From assembly GCA_964369775.1 (NCBI GenBank), contig CAYJHQ010000010.1, positions 12,063 through 76,062 of the forward strand: 64,000 bases of DNA, read 5' to 3'. Source of the DNA: CAUPWF01 sp964369775. Lineage in GTDB: Bacteria > Bacillota > Clostridia > Lachnospirales > Lachnospiraceae. A program made the position numbers and the translations under genes. The notes under the pieces are model-generated. The model was not told where the DNA came from and ran no database searches. It saw only the letters and a list, made by a program, of their open reading frames with translations. Below are positions 27,218 through 36,608 of the stretch, piece by piece; position 1 is the first letter of the stretch, and each line of letters begins with the position of its first letter.

Positions 27218-27269
27218 TATTACAAAGGTTATTATAGCAAAAAATAAGGAGGTATGGTAACCTTAATAT
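27218..27269. promoter_or_regulatory. Imperfect inverted repeat between HxlR and TauE genes (candidate operator)
   Basis: CTATATTACAAAGGTTA pairs, with a two-base bulge, with TAACCTTAATATAG about 26 bases away. The site lies in the divergent region between regulator and transporter. Confidence 0.45.
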
Positions 27270-27289
27270 AGAAATGGAGAGAAAAATAT

Positions 27290-28036
27290 ATGGAATTTTT
27301 AATTATAGTAGTAGGAGTTATGGCAGCAGCGTTTGTGAAAGGAATGTGTGGATTTGCGAATACCTTAGTATTTAATGCTATTGCAGGATTTGGTGCTAGC
27401 AATTCCACACTTACCCCTATAGATTTATTGATAAATTTGCCAATGAATGGGATTATGATTAGTAGGTTTAGGAGAAAAGTAAAGTGGAAGGTAGCTTGTC
27501 CATTAGCTTTTCTCCTTATTTTAGGAGCAGTGCCAGGTGCATTTTTTTTAAAGAATGCAGATGAGGGGCTGTTAAAAGTTATCTTTGGAGTTATAGTAGT
27601 GGTGTTTGGAATTGACATGCTACGAAGTAAAACGGGCGAAAAAAAGAAGCCTCATATGGTAGAAGGCCTTCTTTTAGGATTATTGTCAGGAATTATGTGC
27701 GGTTTATTTGGAGTAGGAGCATTGATGGCAGTCTATGTAAGTAGAACAACAGAGGATACAGAAACTTTTAAGGGGACTGTTGCAGTTGTATTCTTGATAG
27801 ATGGGCTTTTTCGATTGATTCTTTATATTTCAATTGGCATATTTACGCTTGAAATACTGAAACTGATCGGAATACTATTTCCTATCGCAATGTTATTTTT
27901 GTACCTAGGGATTCGCTGTGCTCAAAAAGTTAATGAGTCTATTGTTAAGAGATGGATTGTTATATGCTTAATTTTATCAGGAGTATCACTTATTTTAACA
28001 AATCTAAATTTCTCAACAATATTTTCAACCCTTTAA
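27290..28036 (+). CDS. TauE/SafE-family sulfite or organic anion exporter
   Basis: 248 residues, eight or so membrane segments. Family pattern: FVKGMCGFANTLVF near the N-terminus and its internal repeat GLLSGIMCGLFGVGALMAVY in the middle. The family moves small sulfur-containing or organic anions. Its last 47 bases overlap the convergent QueG-like gene. It is divergent from the HxlR regulator. Confidence 0.88.
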   Translation: MEFLIIVVGVMAAAFVKGMCGFANTLVFNAIAGFGASNSTLTPIDLLINLPMNGIMISRFRRKVKWKVACPLAFLLILGAVPGAFFLKNADEGLLKVIFGVIVVVFGIDMLRSKTGEKKKPHMVEGLLLGLLSGIMCGLFGVGALMAVYVSRTTEDTETFKGTVAVVFLIDGLFRLILYISIGIFTLEILKLIGILFPIAMLFLYLGIRCAQKVNESIVKRWIVICLILSGVSLILTNLNFSTIFSTL

Positions 28037-28778
28037 AGCCAAATGCTCTTTTTTTATAGATGGACTGGACACTATCTGCTTCTATTGTATTGATGATATC
28101 CCGAGAAAATTCATTATTTACATCAGGTAAATCTTTATTATAAGGACAGACCAACTGACAAATATCGCAGCCCCAGATGGAAGCGGATTTTGTAATTATT
28201 TCGATCTCTTCTGGGGATAAATCCCCCTTTTTTTGGTTTAAATAACCTGCGCATAATTCGGTGTTCACGCTATTGTAATTAATCGCTTTCCCAGGACAAC
28301 TGTTGATACAAAGATTGCAGCCGATACACTTTTGCAATTCTCTTGTTTCACTTTTGATTTCTAAAGTTGTGATTATTTCTCCTATAAATATAAAAGAGCC
28401 ATATTTGGGAGTTAGGAGCAATGAGTTTTTTCCAAGAACACCAAGCCCGGCTTTAAGAGCCATGTCCACCTCTTTTATAGGTGAAGCATCTACAAAGGGT
28501 TCAAAATCTTCATCGGGATAGAGCGAGTGTAATTCTTCACAGATTAATTTTAATTTTGTCCTTACGACGGTATGGTAGTCAGGAACAGCACAGTAGGCAC
28601 TGATGTTCCCGCCAAAGGCAGCTATAGAAAAATAAGGGAAAATACAAGCGATAGCAGTTTGGGCATTAGAAGGAATCCGCTCCTTGGAACGAACATCTAG
28701 CAGTTGCAAATCCTTAAAAGGAACAAATGCATAATCTGAGATTTTGTTGTTTTGTAAAACTCTTTCTATATTGTCCAT
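27990..28778 (-). CDS. Epoxyqueuosine reductase-like (QueG/DUF1730) 4Fe-4S protein
   Basis: 262 residues from the ATG at 28778, which has AGAAGGAG upstream. It has the DUF1730-type start and two Cys sets: CIGCNLCINSCPGKA and, further on, WGCDICQLVCPYNKD, giving two 4Fe-4S clusters as in QueG. It is shorter than typical QueG (about 380) because the C-terminal HEAT-like part is missing, which is common in clostridial homologues. The reduction of epoxyqueuosine on tRNA is the family role, but a different reductase activity is possible. Confidence 0.8.
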   Translation of the reverse strand: MDNIERVLQNNKISDYAFVPFKDLQLLDVRSKERIPSNAQTAIACIFPYFSIAAFGGNISAYCAVPDYHTVVRTKLKLICEELHSLYPDEDFEPFVDASPIKEVDMALKAGLGVLGKNSLLLTPKYGSFIFIGEIITTLEIKSETRELQKCIGCNLCINSCPGKAINYNSVNTELCAGYLNQKKGDLSPEEIEIITKSASIWGCDICQLVCPYNKDLPDVNNEFSRDIINTIEADSVQSIYKKRAFGFKGLKILLRNLDLLK

Positions 28779-28913
28779 GAAAACTCCTTCTATCATTACT
28801 TTGTTTTCTAGTATAATTGATTTTAATAATTTTTAACAGTAAATTAATTGCAAATATTATTGACATACATCTCAACTAGGAATTAAACTTAAGAAAAAAA
28901 GAGGCCTTTATAG

Positions 28914-29729
28914 ATGTTAAAAGTGAAGAATAAACTTTCAGAAATTGAGAATGCAAAGCTACAGCTGCTCGCATATGGATGGGAAAAACCAGATAATAAT
29001 AGAAAAATTAGGACATTTGAGCGAGAATATTATAGGATTCATTTTATTTTAAGAGGAGAAGGTTATTACTTTTGGAGCGGAAATGAATATCATTTACATG
29101 CAGGAAGTGGGTTTATTGTTTTTCCTGGGGAGATACCAAAGTACCAAGTAGAGAAAGATAACCCATGGGAGTACTTTTGGCTGGCAGTATCAGGAGATGA
29201 GATGAAAAGGCTTATAAAAAAGACAAAGCTTTCAAGGAGTCAGCCAATCTATCACTGTGGAGAAGATAAGGAGGCTGCAGTTGATGCATTGTGTGGGATT
29301 CATAACCTAATACTTGATAGGGGGCTGAGTATTGAACAGTGTATGGCGGCGTTTTTCGATTGTGTAAAACCATTTGAAGCAGAGGTGAAAAAGAACTCGA
29401 ATTATTTTGATACGAGTATCCGATTTATTCATGAAAATTACAGACAGCAGATAACGATTGATGATGTTGCGCGAAACTGTACGATAGACAGGACCTATCT
29501 TTATAAGTTGTTTAAAAAGAATTTAGGCATATCTCCACAGGAATACCTGTTGAAGTACAGGGTGAAAAAAGCCTGTGAATTGTTGCGGTTGAGTGAAGAC
29601 TCAATGATAGACATAGCATATACAGTAGGTTTTCAAGATTACTCAGCATTCTCTAAACAGTTTAAGAAATATTGTCTGATGTCGCCAAAGGAGTACAGAA
29701 GAGAAAAAGATAAGGAAGTGCTATTCTAA
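28914..29729 (+). CDS. AraC-family transcriptional regulator
   Basis: 271 residues. An N-terminal cupin-type sensor (YYRIHFILRGEGYYFWSG; SGFIVFPGEIPKYQ) is followed by a C-terminal AraC double helix-turn-helix (NYRQQITIDDVARNCTIDR; GISPQEYLLKYRVKKACELL; YSAFSKQFKKYCLMSPKEYR, from residue about 170 on). It is upstream of, and in the same direction as, the ABC transporter cluster, so it likely activates that cluster in response to the sugar. Confidence 0.93.
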   Translation: MLKVKNKLSEIENAKLQLLAYGWEKPDNNRKIRTFEREYYRIHFILRGEGYYFWSGNEYHLHAGSGFIVFPGEIPKYQVEKDNPWEYFWLAVSGDEMKRLIKKTKLSRSQPIYHCGEDKEAAVDALCGIHNLILDRGLSIEQCMAAFFDCVKPFEAEVKKNSNYFDTSIRFIHENYRQQITIDDVARNCTIDRTYLYKLFKKNLGISPQEYLLKYRVKKACELLRLSEDSMIDIAYTVGFQDYSAFSKQFKKYCLMSPKEYRREKDKEVLF

Positions 29730-29740
29730 TATAGAAGCAA

Positions 29741-29784
29741 AAAGAGGAAATTATCCATGTATGGATAGTTTTTTCTTTTTTTTT
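29741..29784 (+). terminator. Terminator after the AraC regulator gene
   Basis: ATCCAT and ATGGAT flank a GT loop, the stem extends with A-T pairs, and a long T-run (TTTTTTCTTTTTTTTT) follows. Confidence 0.75.
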
Positions 29785-29953
29785 ACATAAAATTAACAAA
29801 GGTGCACAAAAAATAGAAAAATACAAATGTAAAATCTATGAAAAATCTATAAAAAAAGTCAACATTTAGCAATGTTTTGGCATCAAAATACCGAGAAGAA
29901 TTGAAAATTGCTTGTTAGAATGTGCATGAAAACAAGAGGAACAGGGAGGAAAT

Positions 29954-30820
29954 ATGAAAAAGAAAAATACGGCTTTTTGGTACATGCTTTTGATTCCAAC
30001 ACTATTGGGAGTTGCAATCTTTATGGCATATCCAATATTTGAAGTCTTTAGACTGAGCTTTTTTAAGTCAAATGGAACAGTTGAGACTTTTAATGGATTG
30101 AAAAATTACGAATACATACTTACAAATGAGGTGTTTCATATAGCGATTTTCAATACATTTTTTATTACATTTTTTCAGTTACTAATAACAATACCGTTAG
30201 GTTTTTTGGTGGCAGTAGGAATCAATTCAGTGGTGAAAGGAAAAAATTTGCTCAAGAGTTTATTCTTTATTCCATATATCACACCTGCTGTTGCAGCAGG
30301 AACATTATTTTTGTTCGTATTACATCCAGATGGAATTTTAAACGAACTATTGGGAGTGATAGGGATTGCACCTATAACTTGGCTTGAAAGTGGTGTGACA
30401 GCAAGATTTGGAGCAGTTATCTTAAACATTTGGAGAACTACAGGTTTTAATGTGATTATCTTCCTAGCGTATCTTCAGACTATATCACCAGAATACTACG
30501 AGGCAGCATCTATAGATGGAGCAAATAAGTTTCAAATGAATTTACATATTACACTCCCGTTGATGAAGGAAGCATTCACATTCTTGTTAATTATGGGGTG
30601 GATAGGTGGAATGCAAAGGTTTACAGATGTGTATACACTCGGAGGAATGACTGGGTCGCCAGAGAGAAGCCTACATACGATAGTAGGGTTTATCTATGAA
30701 AGAGGATTTGGAAATTATGAATTTGGAATTGCTTCGGCAGCAGCAAGTATACTGTTTATAATTATCATGGTGTTTACATTAATTAATATGAAAATAACGA
30801 AAATGGGAGCAAAGTCATGA
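29954..30820 (+). CDS. ABC transporter permease (MalF/UgpA-like)
   Basis: 288 residues, six membrane segments. The cytoplasmic EAA loop is in EYYEAASIDGANKFQMNLH, and the start MKKKNTAFWYMLLIPTLLGV is typical of UgpA-like permeases. It pairs with the permease that overlaps it by four bases and the binding protein after that. The transporter imports a carbohydrate or glycerol-phosphate compound. The ATPase is not encoded here, so a shared MsmK/UgpC-type ATPase elsewhere is expected. Confidence 0.93.
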   Translation: MKKKNTAFWYMLLIPTLLGVAIFMAYPIFEVFRLSFFKSNGTVETFNGLKNYEYILTNEVFHIAIFNTFFITFFQLLITIPLGFLVAVGINSVVKGKNLLKSLFFIPYITPAVAAGTLFLFVLHPDGILNELLGVIGIAPITWLESGVTARFGAVILNIWRTTGFNVIIFLAYLQTISPEYYEAASIDGANKFQMNLHITLPLMKEAFTFLLIMGWIGGMQRFTDVYTLGGMTGSPERSLHTIVGFIYERGFGNYEFGIASAAASILFIIIMVFTLINMKITKMGAKS

Positions 30821-31647
30821 AGAAGAAAACAATAAATATATTAGTATTTACGATACTTGCTGTTGTAGGAATTATCTTTCTTGCACCATTTGTATGGATG
30901 ATAGTAGTGTCGTTTGAACGGTATGCAAATATCAATCCACCATTTCCACCAAGTTTTATCATTCAAGAATTTTCACTTTTCAACTTGGAACTTATAACAG
31001 AAAATGGAGGGCTATGGACGGCATATACGAATTCGCTTATCATTGCAATTGCATCCGTGGCACTGAACCTTTTCTCTGTGTTACTAGCAGGATATGCACT
31101 TTCAAAAGGACGCTTTAAAGGAAAAGAAATCATTCTATTAATTATATTGGGGACAATGATGATTCCGTTTGAGACGAGAATGATACCGATGTTTCGGATG
31201 TTTTCAGGTCTTGGATTGTCAAATACATTTATTCCCCTAATTTTGCCTAACATGATAGATGGATTTGGGTTGCTTCTAGCAAAAAACTTTTTTGATAAAT
31301 TACCAGATAGTTTAATGGAAGCTACTTATATGGATGGGGGCGGACCATTTACGGTATTGACTAAAGTGTACCTACCTTTGGCATCACCGATTATAGCAAC
31401 AATAACAATATTAAAATTTATGGATAGTTGGAACAATTTCTTGTGGCCACTTGTTGTGTTAACAGGAGAAGAGACTAGGACAGTGCCAATATTTATATCA
31501 TCTTTTTCTACAGAAGGTGGAACCAGAATGGCAGGAAGTACAATGGCAGTGGCATTTTTAGGTGTAGTACCAGTATTAATCGTGTTTTTGTTTTTACAAA
31601 AATATATCATTCAATCAATAGCATTGAGTGGAGTAAAAGGTGAGTAA
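30817..31647 (+). CDS. ABC transporter permease (MalG/UgpE-like)
   Basis: 276 residues, six membrane segments. It has the EAA-type loop (LPDSLMEATYMDGGGPFTVL) and a WNNFLWPLVV motif near the C-terminus typical of MalG/UgpE proteins. It overlaps its partner by four bases and is followed by the binding protein. The lack of an ATPase gene in the cluster is usual for this family in Firmicutes. Confidence 0.93.
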   Translation: MKKKTINILVFTILAVVGIIFLAPFVWMIVVSFERYANINPPFPPSFIIQEFSLFNLELITENGGLWTAYTNSLIIAIASVALNLFSVLLAGYALSKGRFKGKEIILLIILGTMMIPFETRMIPMFRMFSGLGLSNTFIPLILPNMIDGFGLLLAKNFFDKLPDSLMEATYMDGGGPFTVLTKVYLPLASPIIATITILKFMDSWNNFLWPLVVLTGEETRTVPIFISSFSTEGGTRMAGSTMAVAFLGVVPVLIVFLFLQKYIIQSIALSGVKGE

Positions 31648-31682
31648 AAAATTTCAATATGAAAAATGAAAGGAAAAAAGAA

Positions 31683-33044
31683 ATGAAAAGAAAATTAGTG
31701 AGTGTATTATTAGTAATGGCAATGATGGGAGCAGCAGTAACAGGATGTGGAAATGTAGAGAAAAATGGAGGAACTAGTGCAGAAGCTAGCACAGAGAGTA
31801 CAGGGGACAAGACAGTACTTAAAGTACAATTGATAGGTGGATTTGAACAAGAAGATTTTACAGATCCAGTGTCAGGAGAAAAACTAACAGGCATGCATGT
31901 TGTAGAAACAGAATTCGAAAAACAAAACCCAGATATTGATGTGGAATTTATCTACATGGGGTGGGATGATTATCAAAAGAAGACTCAGGCAATGATGATA
32001 GGAGGAGAAGCTGATGTATACCAAGCACCAGGAATCAGTGCGCTTGCAGAGCAAGACTTATTAGAACCTCTTCAACCTTATATTGATGAAGATGGTTTTG
32101 ATATGTCTGTATACACAGAAGGGCAAGTAGAAGGATGGAAAGTTGCAGGGCCAGAAGACGAAGAAGCTCAAATCTACGGACTGCCATTTATAGGAGATAC
32201 CAGATTTATTATGTACGACAAAGAAATTTTTGATCAATGGGGAGTTGAGTATTTAACAGCAGAGCCAACGATGGAAGAAATCTTAGAAAAAAGCGAGCAG
32301 ATGACAGGCACAAACCCTGAGACAGGAGAAGAGAATTATGGAATATTCTACACTGGAAAAGATGCAGCAGATACAGTAATGAACATCAATGAATATTACG
32401 GCGGAACTTGGGGTGAAGGAATTCGTTCTTCAGAAATGTCAGTTAACTTCAATAGCGACACAATGGTACAAGCGATAGAAGATTTAAAGACTTTGAATGA
32501 GTACGCACCAGAAGGAGTGATGGCAGGTCAAGGTGGAGAGTTATTTGGAACAGATGGAAATAATATTGCGATTAACTTAAGATGTGCTCCACTTAATTTA
32601 AAGTCAATACAAACATTAGGAATTGAAGATAATTATGGAGTTAGCCGCTTGTTTATTAATGAAGAAGAAGGTATGGGCGGAATGTTTGCTGGTAGTCCAT
32701 TTGTTATTGCAAAGACAAGTGAAGTAAAAGACGCAGCTTGGGAATTTATGAAGTTCACATCAGGAGAGTTTTTCACAGAGTATTTCTGGAATAACCAAAG
32801 AGCAGAAGGAATGCCAGTAACAAAGAGCGCTCTTGAGCTAGAAGGGGTAAAAGGTGAAGAGAGTGTGGAAGCAATGTTCAAAACAATGGAGACTTTATGG
32901 GCACCTCGTTACTACTATAGAAGTGGACAAGGAAGAAGCATCTTGACAACAGCAGTTGAAACAGCTGTGTTAGGAGGAGAAGATACAAAGAGTACGCTAG
33001 ATTCAGCACAAAAAGAGATAGAAGAATGGATTGAAGTACAATAG
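31683..33044 (+). CDS. Family 1 extracellular solute-binding lipoprotein (UgpB-like)
   Basis: The chosen ATG at 31683 gives a signal MKRKLVSVLLVMAMMGAAV with lipobox VTGC. The mature part shows the family 1 pattern: HVVETEFEKQNPDIDVEFIY, YGLPFIGDTRFIMYDKEIFD and PFVIAKTSEVKDAAWEFMKF. It is the receptor for the permease pair upstream. Next to a glycerophosphodiesterase, a glycerol-phosphate or glycerophosphodiester ligand is plausible, but this rests on context. A hairpin lies between it and the next gene. Confidence 0.9.
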   Translation: MKRKLVSVLLVMAMMGAAVTGCGNVEKNGGTSAEASTESTGDKTVLKVQLIGGFEQEDFTDPVSGEKLTGMHVVETEFEKQNPDIDVEFIYMGWDDYQKKTQAMMIGGEADVYQAPGISALAEQDLLEPLQPYIDEDGFDMSVYTEGQVEGWKVAGPEDEEAQIYGLPFIGDTRFIMYDKEIFDQWGVEYLTAEPTMEEILEKSEQMTGTNPETGEENYGIFYTGKDAADTVMNINEYYGGTWGEGIRSSEMSVNFNSDTMVQAIEDLKTLNEYAPEGVMAGQGGELFGTDGNNIAINLRCAPLNLKSIQTLGIEDNYGVSRLFINEEEGMGGMFAGSPFVIAKTSEVKDAAWEFMKFTSGEFFTEYFWNNQRAEGMPVTKSALELEGVKGEESVEAMFKTMETLWAPRYYYRSGQGRSILTTAVETAVLGGEDTKSTLDSAQKEIEEWIEVQ

Positions 33045-33080
33045 ACAGTAGAAACCAGAAAATAAATAGTACATAAAAAG

Positions 33081-33100
33081 GGGATGCTAATTGGCATCCC
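33081..33100 (+). promoter_or_regulatory. Intercistronic hairpin after the binding-protein gene
   Basis: GGGATGC and GCATCCC form a 7-bp stem with a 6-base loop. No T-run follows, so it may be a stabiliser or weak attenuator. It lies upstream of the real start of the next gene. Confidence 0.5.
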
Positions 33101-33128
33101 TATGTATTTAAAGGAGAAAGGACTAGTT

Positions 33129-33797
33129 ATGACATATATAACAGCACACGCAGGATTGGAGAATACAAAACCCGGGACATGGGAAGATGTGGAGAAGGCG
33201 ATAGAACTAAATGCTGATATATTAGAAGTGGATGTTAGAATGTATGAAGGTAAAGTTTATCTTTCACATGATCCACTTAATATAGAATCGTTAGAAGAGT
33301 ATCTCCTTTTAGAAGAGGTGTTAGAACGAATAAAAAGCACAAACATTATGATAAATTGTGATATTAAAGAAAAAGAAACAACGAAGGAAGTAGCAGAAAT
33401 AGCAGAGCGATTGCACCTGGAAAAACGACTGTTTTTTACAGGGGCTAGTGACATAAATTTTTTGAATAAGTTTAATAAATTTCACTATTTTGTAGGTACA
33501 GAGTATGCAGGAATTACTGGAAATGAAAAACAATTAAGTAAAAAAGAGATTGAAGAGTTAATTATTAACTTTAGGAAGAATGCAAATCCTTGTTGCAGGG
33601 GATTTAATTTAGATTATAATACAGTGTCATTAGACCTGATAGAAGCGCTTGCAAAAGCTAAAATTCCTCTATCGTGTTGGACTGTGGATAAAAGAGCTGA
33701 TATCGATTTCTTGTTGCGAAATCAAATTCCTTATATAACAACAAATCGCGTAAAGTATGCAATGGAACAGAGAAGGCAGTTAGATGAAGCAAGTTAA
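33129..33797 (+). CDS. Glycerophosphodiester phosphodiesterase family protein (divergent)
   Basis: 222 residues from the ATG at 33129, behind AAAGGAG. The fold is GDPD-like: ITAHAGLENTKPGTWEDVEKA, ADILEVDVRMYEGKVYLSHDPL and a later MINCDIKEK strand and CWTVD. The catalytic HRG motif has become HAG, and the usual PENT is shortened to LENT, so the active site is altered. Acidic metal ligands (E and D in LEVDVR) and the HD of LSHDP are kept. It overlaps the MATE gene by 14 bases. Reduced or altered phosphodiesterase activity is possible. Confidence 0.75.
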   Translation: MTYITAHAGLENTKPGTWEDVEKAIELNADILEVDVRMYEGKVYLSHDPLNIESLEEYLLLEEVLERIKSTNIMINCDIKEKETTKEVAEIAERLHLEKRLFFTGASDINFLNKFNKFHYFVGTEYAGITGNEKQLSKKEIEELIINFRKNANPCCRGFNLDYNTVSLDLIEALAKAKIPLSCWTVDKRADIDFLLRNQIPYITTNRVKYAMEQRRQLDEAS

Positions 33798-35124
33798 AGA
33801 AAACATAAAAAAGCAGCTAATAGGGTTATCGATTCCGATATATATTGAGCTGATTCTGCAATTGTTTGTAGGTAATGTAGATCAGGTGATGGTTGGATGG
33901 TTTAATCAAGATGGTGTTGGAGCAATAGGAAATGTAAATCAAATAGTTTCATTAGTCTTAGTGACGTTTTCTATTTCATCTTCTGCTTCTGTAATATTAA
34001 TTTCAAAATATTTAGGAGAAGGGGATAAGAAACAAGTAAAGGAGACTTATTTTACATCAGTACTAATTGGTTTGGTCTTAGGCGTAAGTGTTAGTTTACT
34101 ACTGTTTATATTCGGAGACGAAATATTGAGGATGATGAATCTCAAAGGAAGTATGTACACACAAGCGGTCAGCTATATGCGGGTGATAAGTATAGGTCTA
34201 GTTTTTCAATCATTATACCAGACGATATTATCATTTTTGAGAAGTCAAAAGATGATGAAAGAGACGATGGTAGTTTCGATTATTGTTAATATTATTAATG
34301 TAATTGGGAATTATTGTTTTATATTTGGAGCTTTTTCGCTACCTTCAATGGGGGTGCTAGGAGCAGGAGTAGCAAGTACGTTGTCAAGGATAATTGGTCT
34401 GCTAATCATAGCTACTATATTCATCAAAAAAGTGTTTCCAACCTATCAAGTTGTAGAAGGGCGGTACTTTTCGAAAATACAGTTAAAAAAGGTACTGAGC
34501 CTAGGTGTTCCTACGGCAGGAGAATCTATCTCATACGGTTTTTCACAAGTTTGTATACAATTTATTTGTAATGGATTTGCAACGTATATGATAAATGCGA
34601 GGGTTTATTTAAATATGTTAGCTAGTTTTTCATTTATTTGTGCAGAGTCGGTTTCGGGAGCAGCTCAGGTAATAATTTCGCATCAAATGGGAGGAAAATC
34701 GTATCGAGAAGTAAAGGAAAGCGTGAAAATATCGATGTTTCTATCTACTGTGTTTGCAGTAGGAATTGCAACACTTATATTTTTATTTACAGAGCAAATA
34801 TTCACAATATTTACAGATGATAAAGATGTGATAGAAGTAGCTAAGATTGTAACAGGTATTGAGATTGTTCGTTCACTAGGAAGAGCGATAAATGTCAATT
34901 TGTGTAGGATATTACCTGTGTGTAATGATATTTTATATCCAGTAGGCGTATCGACAGTATTTGCTTGGATTATTGGCGTGGGAGGTTGCTATCTTCTGGG
35001 AAATACACTTGGATTACAGATTGTTGGTCTATGGGTTGCAATGGCGCTAGATGAAGTGATAAGAGCAATTATATTTACATGTAGATTTTATAATGAAAAG
35101 TGGCAAAAAAAGGTATTTACCTAG
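33784..35124 (+). CDS. MATE-family efflux transporter
   Basis: 446 residues, about 12 membrane segments. MATE signs: GLSIPIYIELILQLFVGNVD QVM region at the start and the paired half-repeats LGVPTAGESISYGFSQ near the middle. It is in the same operon as the glycerophosphodiesterase (overlap) and the PHP hydrolase. The substrate is unknown; an organic cation or drug is typical. Confidence 0.9.
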   Translation: MKQVKENIKKQLIGLSIPIYIELILQLFVGNVDQVMVGWFNQDGVGAIGNVNQIVSLVLVTFSISSSASVILISKYLGEGDKKQVKETYFTSVLIGLVLGVSVSLLLFIFGDEILRMMNLKGSMYTQAVSYMRVISIGLVFQSLYQTILSFLRSQKMMKETMVVSIIVNIINVIGNYCFIFGAFSLPSMGVLGAGVASTLSRIIGLLIIATIFIKKVFPTYQVVEGRYFSKIQLKKVLSLGVPTAGESISYGFSQVCIQFICNGFATYMINARVYLNMLASFSFICAESVSGAAQVIISHQMGGKSYREVKESVKISMFLSTVFAVGIATLIFLFTEQIFTIFTDDKDVIEVAKIVTGIEIVRSLGRAINVNLCRILPVCNDILYPVGVSTVFAWIIGVGGCYLLGNTLGLQIVGLWVAMALDEVIRAIIFTCRFYNEKWQKKVFT

Positions 35125-35148
35125 GAATTGGTATAGGAGATAAGTGAG

Positions 35149-36549
35149 ATGAAGGAATGTCTATTTCAAGAGAAGATAATAATTACTAAGGAACAGAGAA
35201 CAACAGATATTGAGTTTGAATTTGAAGTAAAAGAAGATCTAGAGAAATTGGTGATAAGTATTGAATATGGGCCAAAGATAATGAAGGATAAAGAGCTGAT
35301 ACAGAAAGAAGTAAAAACTTGCTATCAGAAGTATCGAAAAGAAGAACCGTTTGAGATGCATGAGTGCTTAATGAATTTCGTGTCGTTTTCATTAGAGCGA
35401 GCTGGAGCAAATATAGGAACAGCACATCGTCATGCACAAAAAAAATCTTATATTATATCAAAGGGAGGATCGTCGCCAGGATTCTTAAAATATAAACCTA
35501 AACAAGGAAGATATATAATTTGCCTACACGTAAATGAAATAATGACAGAAGAAATTATATACGATTTATTAGTGGAAGGTATACAAGCTAAGACAGAAGA
35601 AATAGTGTATGTACCATTAGAGATGCACACCCATACTTATCACTCAGATGGTGATTTTTCACCGAGAGAACTATATGAAGCGGTGAGAAGCTATGGGTAT
35701 GCAGGATTTGCTATCACAGACCATAACACAATGACATCTTACGAGTGTATGCCGCAAAATATAGAAGACGAAATCTTTGTCATGCCAGGGATGGAATGCA
35801 CTACTTTTTGGGGACACGTACTAACGCTAGATGCAAATGTTAATTGGAGACACGCAAAGCGAGATACGATAGATGAATTTTTAGAAGAAGTGAAAAATGC
35901 AAATGGAATATGTGGAATTGCCCATCCATTTGAGCTGGGAGCACCGATTAGCTGTGGTTCTAACTGGGAATTTGATGTTAGTCGATGGGATTTGATTTCC
36001 TACATAGAATTATGGTCTCAGAACAATCCTTACAGTAATAGGAAGAATTATTTGTCGAGAGAGTGGTACCAACAATTGTTAGAAGAAGGAAAAAAGCTTG
36101 CAATAACTGCTGGTCGAGATTGGCATCGTGCAGATCAAGAGCGACCGTCTGTTCTTACGGCGACTTATGTGGGAATAGAAGGGAGAAAGATAACGAAAGA
36201 AAGTGTAAAAGAAGCAATAAAACAGGGGAGAACATATGTGACTTCTCTCTTGGAACTAGATATAAGCATAAGTGCTGGAGGAGAAAAATATGGAATTGGA
36301 GATACAGTAGAGAAACAGCCGATACAAGTTCATATTATAAGCAAAGTAGCAAGTGAAGAAAAGATATGGGCATCAAATGATTGTATACCGAAGCGGGTTC
36401 GAATCATCAATAACGGGCAAATAGTAACGGATGTTGTATATAGTTCAGATGTTTTAATTAGTGATTTATATCTAGAGAGGGGATATATGATAATAGAAAT
36501 TGTGGATGAACACCCAATAGCGGTGACGAGTGCAGTGTACATAGCGTAG
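35149..36549 (+). CDS. CehA/McbA-type PHP-domain metallohydrolase
   Basis: 466 residues. The PHP domain begins near residue 160 with EMHTHTYHSDGDFSPRELY, then GFAITDHNTM, GMECTTFWGHVL, GICGIAHPFELG and a late AGRDWHRAD, together giving the His and Asp metal ligands. The N-terminal 150 residues form an extra domain. CehA and McbA members hydrolyse phosphoesters or carbamates. It closes a cluster with a glycerophosphodiesterase and Ugp-like importer, so a phosphoester substrate is a fair guess. Confidence 0.85.
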   Translation: MKECLFQEKIIITKEQRTTDIEFEFEVKEDLEKLVISIEYGPKIMKDKELIQKEVKTCYQKYRKEEPFEMHECLMNFVSFSLERAGANIGTAHRHAQKKSYIISKGGSSPGFLKYKPKQGRYIICLHVNEIMTEEIIYDLLVEGIQAKTEEIVYVPLEMHTHTYHSDGDFSPRELYEAVRSYGYAGFAITDHNTMTSYECMPQNIEDEIFVMPGMECTTFWGHVLTLDANVNWRHAKRDTIDEFLEEVKNANGICGIAHPFELGAPISCGSNWEFDVSRWDLISYIELWSQNNPYSNRKNYLSREWYQQLLEEGKKLAITAGRDWHRADQERPSVLTATYVGIEGRKITKESVKEAIKQGRTYVTSLLELDISISAGGEKYGIGDTVEKQPIQVHIISKVASEEKIWASNDCIPKRVRIINNGQIVTDVVYSSDVLISDLYLERGYMIIEIVDEHPIAVTSAVYIA

Positions 36550-36563
36550 TAGTAGGTAGAAAT

Positions 36564-36596
36564 AAAAATCAGAAGCTTTTCCAGCTTCTGATTTTT
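36564..36596. terminator. Bidirectional terminator between the PHP and flavin reductase/rubredoxin genes
   Basis: AAAAATCAGAAGCT, loop TTTCC and AGCTTCTGATTTTT form a perfect 14-bp stem with A and T tails, serving both convergent genes. Confidence 0.9.
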
Positions 36597-36608
36597 GTAT
36601 TCAAGCAT

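Noticed and set aside
33084..33128. Longer start for the GDPD-like gene
   Set aside because: The codons fall in an intercistronic hairpin and precede a good ribosome site, and homology begins at the ATG at 33129.
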